Part shown: positions 16,771 to 24,008 of the stretch, one piece after another
Position numbering within the stretch: position 1 is the stretch's first letter
Layout: each line of letters begins with the position of its first letter
DNA from: Crocinitomicaceae bacterium
GTDB lineage: Bacteria; Bacteroidota; Bacteroidia; Flavobacteriales_D; Parvicellaceae
Assembly: GCA_002716065.1 (NCBI GenBank)
Contig: PAZE01000051.1
Location: 1-51,424 of the forward strand
Length of the DNA: 51,424 nt
Reading direction: 5' to 3'
Made by a program: the position numbers and the translations under genes
The notes under the pieces: generated by a model
What the model saw: only the letters and a program-made list of their open reading frames with translations
Database searches by the model: none
Told to the model about the DNA's origin: nothing

Positions 16771-18051
16771 TTATAGTTTGGCTAGTCCAATTTTATAAGC
16801 TTCCAGGGCTCTATTTCTTGCCCATTTATGATCTACTATAGGTGTTGGATAGTCAAAAGAATTTAAATTATCCACCCATTTGTTGATGTATGTTAGCTCT
16901 TTGTCAAATTTTTTGGTTTGCTCATATGGGTTAAAGATTCTAAAATAAGGAGCTGCATCACAACCTGTTCCTGCACACCATTGCCAATTTCCATTATTGG
17001 ATGCTAGTTCGTAATCCAATAATTTTTTTGCAAAATAGGCTTCTCCCCATCTCCAATCAATTAACAAATGTTTGCAAAGAAAACTAGCGGTAATCATTCT
17101 TACTCTGTTGTGCATAAATCCAGTTTTGTTGAGTTCATTCATTCCAGCATCAACTATTGGATAACCAGTAGTTCCATTGCACCAATTTTCGAAATCTTTC
17201 TCGTTGTTATTCCATGCTATGGAGTTGTATTTTGATTTGAAATTTTCAGAAACAACTTTAGGAAAATGATGTAGAATTTGAATAAAAAATTCTCTCCATA
17301 TTAATTCACTTAAGAAAGTTGAGTTAACATTGCTAACAGATCGGACAATTTTTCTAATGCTAACGGTTCCAAATCTTAGATGAGGTCCAATTTTAGAAGT
17401 GCTATCAAGTCCTGGGAAATTTCTGGTTTTCTCATAATCAATAGCCTTATTCAGGTTGAATATTGGAACCTTAATGGAAGAAATTTTAAATCCTATATCT
17501 TCAATTTTAGGAAGAATGTGGTTAGAGAGTTTAAGATTTTTAAATTGAGTATTTTCTTCGATTGAGTTATCTAATGATTGATATTTTTCTAACCACTTGT
17601 TTTTGTAAGGAGTAAATACAGTATAAGCTAGGCCGTCATTTTTTACTACCTCACTTTTTTCAAAAATCACATGATCTTTAAATGTTTTAAACTCTATTTT
17701 TCTATCTTTTAGAATTTCTAAGATGGCATTATCTCTTGTATTGGCATATGGTTCGTAATCGCTGTTAGTGTAAACAGATTCTATTGAATGGGCATTACTT
17801 ATTTCCTTAAAAATCTTCAGAGGATCTCCTACATAAACCTTTAAAGATGAATTATAAGATTGTAATTTTTGGTGAATAGTCTTTAAATTTTCGTATATAA
17901 AAGTTAATCTTGGGTCATCAACTTCTAGTTCTGAAATAATATTGGTGTCAAAAATGAAAATGGGCTGAACGTCTTTCCTTTGTTGAAGACATTTGTTTAG
18001 TCCAGTATTGTCAACAGTTCTTAAATCTCTTCTGAACCAAAAAATATTCAT
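16771..18051 (-). CDS. phrB: Deoxyribodipyrimidine photolyase (class I CPD photolyase)
   Basis: 426 residues, shorter than E. coli PhrB (472) but complete. The antenna domain starts MNIFWFRRDLRTVDNTGL. The FAD domain has KIGPHLRFGTVSIRK, LIWREFFIQIL, TGYPIVDAGMNELNKTG, WRWGEAYFAKKLLDY and NNGNWQWCAG...YFRIFNPYEQTKKFD. The Asn/Trp set of NNGNWQW is that of CPD photolyases. It uses light to split UV-made pyrimidine dimers. The gene is the last of the tight PTPS-FolE-SRPBCC-SDR-photolyase operon, 2 bases after the SDR stop, and so is probably light-induced along with pterin synthesis. Confidence 0.95.
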   Translation of the reverse strand: MNIFWFRRDLRTVDNTGLNKCLQQRKDVQPIFIFDTNIISELEVDDPRLTFIYENLKTIHQKLQSYNSSLKVYVGDPLKIFKEISNAHSIESVYTNSDYEPYANTRDNAILEILKDRKIEFKTFKDHVIFEKSEVVKNDGLAYTVFTPYKNKWLEKYQSLDNSIEENTQFKNLKLSNHILPKIEDIGFKISSIKVPIFNLNKAIDYEKTRNFPGLDSTSKIGPHLRFGTVSIRKIVRSVSNVNSTFLSELIWREFFIQILHHFPKVVSENFKSKYNSIAWNNNEKDFENWCNGTTGYPIVDAGMNELNKTGFMHNRVRMITASFLCKHLLIDWRWGEAYFAKKLLDYELASNNGNWQWCAGTGCDAAPYFRIFNPYEQTKKFDKELTYINKWVDNLNSFDYPTPIVDHKWARNRALEAYKIGLAKL

Positions 18052-18053
18052 TG

Positions 18054-18728
18054 TTATGTCTTTAGTGTTGATAATCCACCATCTACACGAATTATTTGCC
18101 CCGTTATATTGTTGTCCTCTAATAGAAAAACAGCAGTTTTAGCAACATCTTCAGAGAAATTAATTCTTTTAGATGGATGTCTTTGATTAGATCTTTCCCT
18201 GGCTTGTTCGTTTCTTAGTATAGCTACCGCTAATGGAGTGTCGGTAAGAGATGGAGCGATACAATTTACTCTAATGCTCCCTGCAAATTCAGCCGCTAAA
18301 GATTTGGTTAATCCCTCGATAGCTCCTTTGGCGGAGGCTATTGACGCGTGAAAGGGCATTCCTTGAAATACTGCAACAGTGCTAAAAAGCAAAATTGAGG
18401 AGTTTTCTTGCTTTTTTAAAGTCCTAAAAAAATGTTTTATTGCTTTAACTGCACCAAAGAAGTTAATTTGCATGTCTGTTGTAAAATCTTCCTCTTTTAA
18501 CGACCCAAAAGGTTTAAGGTTAATTGATCCTGGACAATAAACTAAAGAGCTTACTTCATCTATTTCAGGAAGAGGGTCCTTGGTAATATCTAAATTAAAA
18601 TGGGTGTGATTGGGATAAGGGCTAGTTGGTGCATTTCTGCTTATGGTAATGCATTTTTGATCTTTTAATAGTTGGGTAATGCTTTTTCCAATACCACTAC
18701 TTGCTCCAATAACTACTGTTTTTTTCAT
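18054..18728 (-). CDS. Short-chain dehydrogenase/reductase, lacking the catalytic Tyr
   Basis: 224 residues with the SDR fold: TVVIGASSGIGKSI (NAD(P)-binding), LVYCPGS, ILLFSTVAVFQG with the catalytic Ser, and IRVNCIAPSLTDTPLA. The YxxxK motif is altered: the segment HASIASAKGAIEG keeps the Lys, but Ile stands where Tyr is expected. The enzyme may therefore be catalytically unusual or a binding protein. It overlaps the SRPBCC gene by 4 bases and precedes photolyase by 2. With FolE and PTPS upstream it occupies the place of a sepiapterin-reductase-like step, but the missing Tyr argues against assigning that activity. Confidence 0.88.
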   Translation of the reverse strand: MKKTVVIGASSGIGKSITQLLKDQKCITISRNAPTSPYPNHTHFNLDITKDPLPEIDEVSSLVYCPGSINLKPFGSLKEEDFTTDMQINFFGAVKAIKHFFRTLKKQENSSILLFSTVAVFQGMPFHASIASAKGAIEGLTKSLAAEFAGSIRVNCIAPSLTDTPLAVAILRNEQARERSNQRHPSKRINFSEDVAKTAVFLLEDNNITGQIIRVDGGLSTLKT

Positions 18729-19210
18729 GATTTAGAATTAAAAAGAGTGTCTAATTTTTTTTCTCTGTATTGGAATATTTTAGTTAACTGTGGTTTAACT
18801 ATTATCGGAAATGCTAAATGCCCTAAGATTCCAAAAGGTATTTTGAAGGATACTCTATCAATCATTTGAGTTTGATTCCCATTTTTAATAAAATGATGCT
18901 CATGATGCCACATTGAGTACGGTCCAAAGCGTTGTTCGTCCACGAAAAAATTGGGTGCATCAACATGAGTAATTTCTGTTACCCAATTGGTTTTAATGGA
19001 CAAAATAGGTTTAACAATGTATGAAATAATTTGTCCAGCAAACATGTCTTTAGTTGGACTGGAAGTGATTATAAACCCCATAGAATCAGGAGTGATTTCA
19101 GCTAAATTAGAAGGATTAGAAAAATAGCTCCAGGCTTTTTCAATTGGGGTATTAACAATTGCGTTAGTTTCTAAGGTGTAAATTCCAGAATGCTTTTTAA
19201 ATGTGATCAT
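18725..19210 (-). CDS. SRPBCC-family (START/Coq10-like) protein
   Basis: 161 residues. The sequence begins HSGIYTLETNAIVNTPIEKAWSYFSNPSNLAEITP, given here only in its family sense: the opening strand and helix of SRPBCC ligand-binding domains (IEKAWSYFSNPSNLAEITP). Later WVTEITHVDAPNFFVDEQ, YSMWHHEHHF and MIDRVSFKIPFG are typical of the polyketide-cyclase/cell-division-inhibitor-like branch. Such proteins bind lipids or hydrophobic cofactors. It overlaps FolE by 14 bases and the SDR by 4, so it belongs to the photolyase/pterin operon. The ligand is unknown. Confidence 0.85.
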   Translation of the reverse strand: MITFKKHSGIYTLETNAIVNTPIEKAWSYFSNPSNLAEITPDSMGFIITSSPTKDMFAGQIISYIVKPILSIKTNWVTEITHVDAPNFFVDEQRFGPYSMWHHEHHFIKNGNQTQMIDRVSFKIPFGILGHLAFPIIVKPQLTKIFQYREKKLDTLFNSKS

Positions 19211-19862
19211 GATTGCAGTTTAGTGAAAGATTTAAGAATTCTTTTTTGATGTCCTTTTTTTTGAATTTTCCACCGTAATAGGAAGTAATTGTAGAAGAGC
19301 TATTGTCTTTGATTCCTCTTGAAGAAACACATAAGTGTTTGGCATCAATTAACACAGCAATGTCATCGGTGTCTAAAATTTTAGCAAGTTCATCAGCAAT
19401 TTGATTGGTTAATCTTTCTTGAACTTGAGGTCTTTGAGCGAAATAATTTACAATTCGGTTTATTTTAGAAAGACCGATAACGTTTCCATTGGAGATGTAT
19501 GCAACATGCGCTTTCCCGATTATTGGTACAAAATGGTGTTCGCAGTTAGAATAAAAGGAAATGTTTTTTTCTACTAACATCTCATTGTGTTGATACTTAT
19601 TTTCAAAAAGAGATATTGCAGGCTTATTTTTTGGGTCTAAACCACTAAAAATTTCTTCTACATACATTTTTGCAACTCTTTTAGGTGTGCCGTTTAATGA
19701 ATCATCTGAAAGATCTAAACCTAATGTTTCCATTATTTTTCGAAAGTGGAATTCGATTATTTGTTTTTTTTGACTGTCATTTTTCTCAAATGCATCTTCT
19801 CTCATGGGTGTTTCATAAGAAGTAAATATATGATTATCGCCAATTAGGTCAATATCTTGCAT
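19197..19862 (-). CDS. folE: GTP cyclohydrolase I (FolE), light/pterin operon copy
   Basis: 221 residues from the start MQDIDLIGDNH at 19862. An upstream ATG at 19931 would overlap the PTPS gene by 38 bases; the shorter start gives exactly the length of the second FolE in the window (39476-40141). Zinc and active-site residues are present: NCEHHFVPIIGKAHVAY and DAKHLCVSSRGIKD, with RPQVQERL between. FolE converts GTP to 7,8-dihydroneopterin triphosphate. Directly downstream of PTPS, it provides the PTPS substrate, pointing to a biopterin-like branch rather than only to folate. Confidence 0.96.
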   Translation of the reverse strand: MQDIDLIGDNHIFTSYETPMREDAFEKNDSQKKQIIEFHFRKIMETLGLDLSDDSLNGTPKRVAKMYVEEIFSGLDPKNKPAISLFENKYQHNEMLVEKNISFYSNCEHHFVPIIGKAHVAYISNGNVIGLSKINRIVNYFAQRPQVQERLTNQIADELAKILDTDDIAVLIDAKHLCVSSRGIKDNSSSTITSYYGGKFKKKDIKKEFLNLSLNCNHDHI

Positions 19863-19893
19863 TTTTTGCTCTAGAAAAGAAGATGAGCTCGAC

Positions 19894-20304
19894 TTAGGCC
19901 GGGTATTCAACAATGTTTCTTTGTGTCTCATAAAGTCTAATTTTTAAATTCAAATTGTCTGGGAGTTTAGCATCGATTCTGTTGTAAATAACAATGGCAA
20001 TATTCTCAGCTGTAGGATTTAAGTTCTTAAACTCTGATACATCAAGATTTAAATTTTTATGGTCCATGTAATCAAGAACTTCTGATTTTATCAGATTAGA
20101 AAGTAACTTCATGTCGATTAAATAACCTGTTTCAGGGTCAATTAAACCAGAAACCATTACATCAAGATCATAATTGTGTCCATGGAAATTTGGATTATTG
20201 CACTTGCCAAAAATTTTAGTGTTTTTTTCATCACTCCAATTTGGATTGTGCAGTCTATGTGCTGCGTTAAAATGTTCTTTTCTTATAACAGTAATAGGTT
20301 TCAT
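19894..20304 (-). CDS. 6-pyruvoyl-tetrahydropterin synthase (BH4-type)
   Basis: 136 residues. Zinc ligands are in HFNAAH and HGHNY. The motif FGKCNNPNFHGHNY has five residues between the catalytic Cys and HGH, the spacing of eukaryotic and PTPS-II enzymes, whereas QueD has three. IDPETG and the ending YETQRNIVEY also match the true PTPS type. The expected reaction is dihydroneopterin triphosphate to 6-pyruvoyl-tetrahydropterin. It is the first gene of the operon and its upstream region carries the TTTGTTTAAC elements shared with proteorhodopsin. A queuosine role is less likely given the motif and absence of queC/queE. Confidence 0.9.
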   Translation of the reverse strand: MKPITVIRKEHFNAAHRLHNPNWSDEKNTKIFGKCNNPNFHGHNYDLDVMVSGLIDPETGYLIDMKLLSNLIKSEVLDYMDHKNLNLDVSEFKNLNPTAENIAIVIYNRIDAKLPDNLNLKIRLYETQRNIVEYPA

Positions 20305-20312
20305 ATTGTCAA

Positions 20313-20380
20313 TTTGTTTAACAAAATCAATTCAAACTTAAACAAAATTTGTTTAACTTTCAAACAAAAAGTTTAAACAA
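20313..20380. promoter_or_regulatory. TTTGTTTAAC element array upstream of the pterin/photolyase operon
   Basis: TTTGTTTAAC lies at 20313-20322 (plus, exact), CTTAAACAAA at 20337-20346 (minus, one mismatch), TTTGTTTAAC at 20348-20357 (plus, exact) and GTTTAAACAA at 20371-20380 (near-palindrome). The first two are 14 bases apart, the same as upstream of proteorhodopsin. The array covers the minus-strand promoter, so a repressor is the simplest model. It also lies upstream of pnuC on the other strand. Confidence 0.7.
20333..20363 (-). promoter_or_regulatory. Promoter of the PTPS-FolE-SRPBCC-SDR-photolyase operon
   Basis: On the minus strand TTG (20361-20363) is followed by a 20-base spacer and TAAGTTTG (20333-20340), a full match to the Bacteroidetes TTG/TAnnTTTG promoter. 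It sits 29 bases before the PTPS start codon and overlaps two TTTGTTTAAC elements. Confidence 0.6.
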
Positions 20381-20396
20381 TTTAAAAAATCTTCAT

Positions 20397-20431
20397 TTTG
20401 TTAGTGTGAATAAAGTAAGTTAATAATTTTG
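20397..20431 (+). promoter_or_regulatory. Promoter upstream of pnuC
   Basis: TTTG at 20397-20400, a spacer of 23, then TAATTTTG at 20424-20431. The -7 element ends only 7 bases before the ATG at 20439, so the transcript would have almost no 5' leader. Confidence 0.4.
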
Positions 20432-20438
20432 TGAATCT

Positions 20439-21032
20439 ATGAAATTCGAACTTATTTTTTTTCTAGAAATATTAGCTGTTTTAACAGGAATAGTAAGTGT
20501 TTGGTTTGCAAAAAAGGAAAATATATTGGTTTATCCTATAGGCATAATTAGTGTTCTTATATGGGTTTATTTGTGTTGGTTTGGTAATTTGTTTGGACAA
20601 GCTGTGGTAAATTTTTTCTTTTTCGTTATTAATATTTACGGTTGGTACAACTGGTCAAGAAAAAAAGAAGATGACTCAAGTGCTGTTAAAATTGTATATA
20701 ACACCAAAAATCAAAATATACTAGCAATTTTGATTTCTTTAGTTTTTTGGTTGATTTTGTATTTTTTGCTTATCCCTTATAAACCTGCATTGGAAAGTGC
20801 ATTTTATGTTTCTTTGGAAGCGTTAATTACTGCTATGAATTTTGTTGCCATGTTTTTATTGGCTTGGAAAAGAATGGAAAACTGGATTTATTGGATTGTT
20901 GCAGATATTATGTGCATTCCACTTTTTATTCACAAGGATTATTATCTTGGAGTAATTCAGTTTTTATTTTTTATTGTAATTGCTTTTTCGGGTTATCTTC
21001 AGTGGAAAAAACAAATTATTGAAAGAGAATGA
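20439..21032 (+). CDS. pnuC: PnuC-family vitamin transporter (nicotinamide riboside or thiamine)
   Basis: 197 residues with about seven membrane helices. PnuC signatures include VSVWFAKKENILVYPIGIIS, FFVINIYGWYNW (about residues 62-73) and AFYVSLEALITAMNF, WIYWIVADI. PnuC transporters facilitate vitamin diffusion that is made one-way by intracellular phosphorylation. The next gene, overlapping by 4 bases, is a NadR-like kinase, the usual partner. Because a TPP riboswitch and a TonB receptor follow, a thiamine-specific PnuT role is an alternative. The sequence alone does not decide the substrate. Confidence 0.88.
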   Translation: MKFELIFFLEILAVLTGIVSVWFAKKENILVYPIGIISVLIWVYLCWFGNLFGQAVVNFFFFVINIYGWYNWSRKKEDDSSAVKIVYNTKNQNILAILISLVFWLILYFLLIPYKPALESAFYVSLEALITAMNFVAMFLLAWKRMENWIYWIVADIMCIPLFIHKDYYLGVIQFLFFIVIAFSGYLQWKKQIIERE

Positions 21033-21544
21033 AAGTTGTAATCACTGGTGCTGAATCTTCTGGAAAAACTACACTTTTTGAGTCTTTGGAAAAATATTAT
21101 GGAATTGTTGGGGCTAAGGAGTTTGCTAGAAATTATTTATTAAACTCAAATGGAAAATACTCTCAAAAAGACTTGCTTTCTATAGCAAATGGGCAAATTG
21201 ATGCTGAAATTGCCGTAAAGAAAAACAACCCAGATCTTGTAATATGTGATACAGATTTGCTCACTATTAAAATATGGAGTCAGTACAAATATGGGAATTG
21301 TGATAAACAAATACATAATCTATTGAACAGTTATCCAGCTGATCTATATTTATTGATGAAACCTGATATTCCATGGGAAGATGATCCATTGAGAGAAAAT
21401 CCTGATGACAGATGGGATATATTTGGTATTTATAAGCAGGAATTAGCTATACTTGGAGTGCCATTTTTTACTATTTCAGGATCCAAAAAAAATCGTTTAA
21501 GCAAATCAATTTCAATAATTGATAAGTTTCTTTTAACTAATTAG
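21029..21544 (+). CDS. NadR-like AAA-family nucleoside/vitamin kinase
   Basis: 171 residues. P-loop GAESSGKTTL at residues 7-16, then VGAKEFARNYL, VICDTDLLTIKIW (Walker B-like) and YLLMKPDIPWEDDPLRENP, all typical of the kinase domain of NadR. The adenylyltransferase and DNA-binding parts of full NadR are absent. It would phosphorylate the vitamin entering through PnuC, either nicotinamide riboside to NMN or a thiamine-like substrate. Its ATG overlaps the pnuC end by 4 bases. The TPP riboswitch begins 20 bases after its stop. Confidence 0.88.
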   Translation: MKVVITGAESSGKTTLFESLEKYYGIVGAKEFARNYLLNSNGKYSQKDLLSIANGQIDAEIAVKKNNPDLVICDTDLLTIKIWSQYKYGNCDKQIHNLLNSYPADLYLLMKPDIPWEDDPLRENPDDRWDIFGIYKQELAILGVPFFTISGSKKNRLSKSISIIDKFLLTN

Positions 21545-21563
21545 TTTTTTATTAGTTTTGCAA

Positions 21564-21661
21564 ATGTAACTCAAGGGGGTGCCTTATTGGCTGAGATTAT
21601 ACCCATGTTCTGTTAATTTACAGAACGAGACCTGAACCAGATAATACTGGCGTAGGAACAT
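21564..21661 (+). promoter_or_regulatory. TPP riboswitch (THI element)
   Basis: The conserved pieces are in order: GGGGTGCC (21576-21583), CTGAGATTATACCC (21591-21604), ACCTGAACCAGATAATACTGG (core 21630-21650) and GCGTAGGAA (21650-21658). ATGT (21564-21567) can pair with ACAT (21658-21661) to close P1. A variable hairpin TTCTGTTAATTTACAGAA lies in the P3 arm. Thiamine pyrophosphate binding would switch off the TonB receptor that starts at 21728. The region between holds further inverted repeats and a tiny ORF. Confidence 0.95.
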
Positions 21662-21663
21662 AA

Positions 21664-21717
21664 GTTAAATGAAAAACAATTACGTGTTTTTCTTACTCCC
21701 AGTAAGACACATTTAAC
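21664..21717 (+). promoter_or_regulatory. Expression platform with a 15-codon leader ORF
   Basis: GTTAAATG (21664-21671) can pair with CATTTAAC (21710-21717), enclosing an inner hairpin CTTAC-TCCCA-GTAAG. ATG at 21669 opens a 15-codon ORF (MKNNYVFFLLPVRHI) that stops at 21714-21716, inside the same structure and 11 bases before the receptor start. Whether it is translated is unknown. Confidence 0.45.
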
Positions 21718-21727
21718 AAAAAATCAA

Positions 21728-23986
21728 ATGAAATATATATTTAGTTGCTTGCCGGCATTATTACTGGTGAATTTTACAATTGCTCAATCTGAAATTGATT
21801 CAATTCCAACAAGACAGCTCAATGAGTTTGTTCTAAAAGCTGTTAAAGTTTATGACAATAGTCCTGTTGCTCATGAAGATATTCTAAAAGAAGATTTAGA
21901 TAAAATTAATCATGGAGTGGATATACCTATACTGCTTGATCAGGCAACTTCTGTAGTAACTACATCAGATGCTGGTGCTGGAGTTGGTTATACAGGAATT
22001 AGAGTTAGGGGTTCTGATGCTACTAGGGTAAATGTAACTATTAATGGAATTCCTCTTAATGATTCTGAATCTCAGGGAACTTTCTGGGTAGATCTTCCGG
22101 ATTTGTCTTCATCTACTAACGATATTCAAATTCAAAGAGGGGTTGGTACCTCATCCAATGGTGCTGGTGCCTTTGGCGCAAGTATAAACTTAAGTACCTT
22201 TAACACCTCTAATTCATCTGCTCCATATGGTGAAATTGCCAATAGTTTTGGCTCTTTTAATACTCAAAAAAACACCCTCAAATTAGGAACTGGTTTAATT
22301 GACGGTAAGTGGAACTTTGAAGGAAGGCTCTCAAGAGTTGTTTCTGATGGATTTGTTGATCGAGCTTCTGCAGATTTAAGTTCTTATTACTTGTCTGGAA
22401 GTTACTATGGTAATAAATCCACCTTAAGGGCTATAGCATTTTCAGGACATGAAACAACTTATCAGGCTTGGTACGGTGCACCGATAAGAGTTTTGGATAC
22501 GAATCAGACCTATAATCCTTACCAATACGATAATGAAGTGGATGATTACACTCAGTCGCATTATCAGCTTCATTTTTCTCATTTTTTCGATACTAAATTT
22601 AAGGTCAATGCAGCTTTGCACTATACACGAGGGTTTGGATATTATGAGCAATATAAGCGAATAGGTCAAAATGCTCTTATTAATTATTATTCTCAAGAAA
22701 ATTTAGCAGATTATGGACTTGATACCATTTTCACAAGTTCTGGTGACACAATTGCTCAAACTGATTTGATTAGAAGAAGATGGTTGGACAATCACTTTTA
22801 TGGATTAGTGTATTCTGCTGAATACAATTCAGAAAAATTACAATTAATAATTGGGGGTGGAGCTAATCAGTACTTAGGAAAGCATTTTGGTGAGGTGATA
22901 TGGGCTCAGTATGCAAGTAATGGCTCAATAAGACACCCTTACTACGATAACGATGCAATAAAAAATGATGTGAATGTTTACGCTAAAATGAATTATAAGC
23001 TTAAGCCTAATCTTGATTTGTATTTGGATTTACAGGAACGTTTTATAAGCTATGAGTTTTTAGGTTTTGACAATGACTTAAATAACATTACTCAAAATGC
23101 TCAATTGGCATTTTTTAATCCTAAAGCTGGAATTAATTATCAATTTAATAACAACAATAAAATTTATGCCTTTGCTGGTATAGGCAATAAAGAACCTAAT
23201 AGAGATGATTATACCAATTCAACTCCAAATAGTCGTCCTGAGCATGAGCGTATGCTAGATGTTGAATTAGGATATGCTCTTTCAATTGATCGATTAAAAA
23301 TGAATGTCAATTTTTACAACATGCATTATAAAAATCAATTAATTGTTACTGGTGAGCTTAATGATGTTGGTGCTGCGATTCGTCAAAATGTGGAAGATAG
23401 CTACCGTAGAGGAATGGAGATTTCTGGAGATTTAAGAATTTTGAAAAATCTAAACTGGAAATTTAATGCTACTTTTAGTGATAACAAGATAGCTTCTTTC
23501 CATGAATACATTGATGATTGGGACACTTGGGGAAAGGTTGATTCAATATACACTAATACTGACATTGCTTTTTCACCTTCTTTAATTGCTAGCAGTCAAT
23601 TGGTATACAGTCCATTTAATTCCGATAAAAAAGGTGCTTTAGAGCTTGCGTTTATTACCAAATATGTTGGTGAGCAATTTATTGATAACACATCAAGCAT
23701 TTATGCTAAATTAGACGACTATGTGGTAAATGATTTTAGAATGAGTTACTCTATTAAAAATAAGCTTTTTAAAGAAATTGTTTTGAGTAGCTGGATTAGA
23801 AATTTATTCAATAAGAACTACATTTCTAATGCATGGATATATCGATTTAAGTCTGATGGTTATAATCCAGTTCCAGATGATATCTATACCAATTCAGAAG
23901 GTGAGGGAACTGGTAGATATAACCAGATTGGAGCTTTTAATCAAGCAGGAATTAATTTCTTTGTTGGATTAACAGTTAAATTCTAA
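21728..23986 (+). CDS. TonB-dependent outer-membrane receptor under TPP control (thiamine uptake)
   Basis: 752 residues: signal peptide (MKYIFSCLPALLLVNFTIAQ), a plug domain with GYTGIRVRGSDATRVNVTINGIPLND and IQIQRGVGTSSNGAGAFGASINL, and a beta-barrel to the terminal Phe (FVGLTVKF), as needed for BAM-mediated insertion. A TonB-box-like region is expected near residues 28-45. The TPP riboswitch in its leader points to thiamine or a thiamine precursor as ligand. The upstream PnuC/kinase pair may complete the import route across the inner membrane. No carboxypeptidase-like domain or SusD partner is present. Confidence 0.92.
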   Translation: MKYIFSCLPALLLVNFTIAQSEIDSIPTRQLNEFVLKAVKVYDNSPVAHEDILKEDLDKINHGVDIPILLDQATSVVTTSDAGAGVGYTGIRVRGSDATRVNVTINGIPLNDSESQGTFWVDLPDLSSSTNDIQIQRGVGTSSNGAGAFGASINLSTFNTSNSSAPYGEIANSFGSFNTQKNTLKLGTGLIDGKWNFEGRLSRVVSDGFVDRASADLSSYYLSGSYYGNKSTLRAIAFSGHETTYQAWYGAPIRVLDTNQTYNPYQYDNEVDDYTQSHYQLHFSHFFDTKFKVNAALHYTRGFGYYEQYKRIGQNALINYYSQENLADYGLDTIFTSSGDTIAQTDLIRRRWLDNHFYGLVYSAEYNSEKLQLIIGGGANQYLGKHFGEVIWAQYASNGSIRHPYYDNDAIKNDVNVYAKMNYKLKPNLDLYLDLQERFISYEFLGFDNDLNNITQNAQLAFFNPKAGINYQFNNNNKIYAFAGIGNKEPNRDDYTNSTPNSRPEHERMLDVELGYALSIDRLKMNVNFYNMHYKNQLIVTGELNDVGAAIRQNVEDSYRRGMEISGDLRILKNLNWKFNATFSDNKIASFHEYIDDWDTWGKVDSIYTNTDIAFSPSLIASSQLVYSPFNSDKKGALELAFITKYVGEQFIDNTSSIYAKLDDYVVNDFRMSYSIKNKLFKEIVLSSWIRNLFNKNYISNAWIYRFKSDGYNPVPDDIYTNSEGEGTGRYNQIGAFNQAGINFFVGLTVKF

Positions 23987-24008
23987 TAAACTAATCTTAG
24001 TTAAGTTT

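Noticed and set aside
19863-19931. Longer start for the first FolE
   Set aside because: It adds 23 Ser-rich residues, overlaps PTPS and makes the protein longer than its paralogue; the start at 19862 gives equal length.
23989-24002. AACTA-ATCT-TAGTT hairpin between the TonB receptor and the PLP enzyme gene as terminator
   Set aside because: Only five A/T-rich pairs; too weak to claim.
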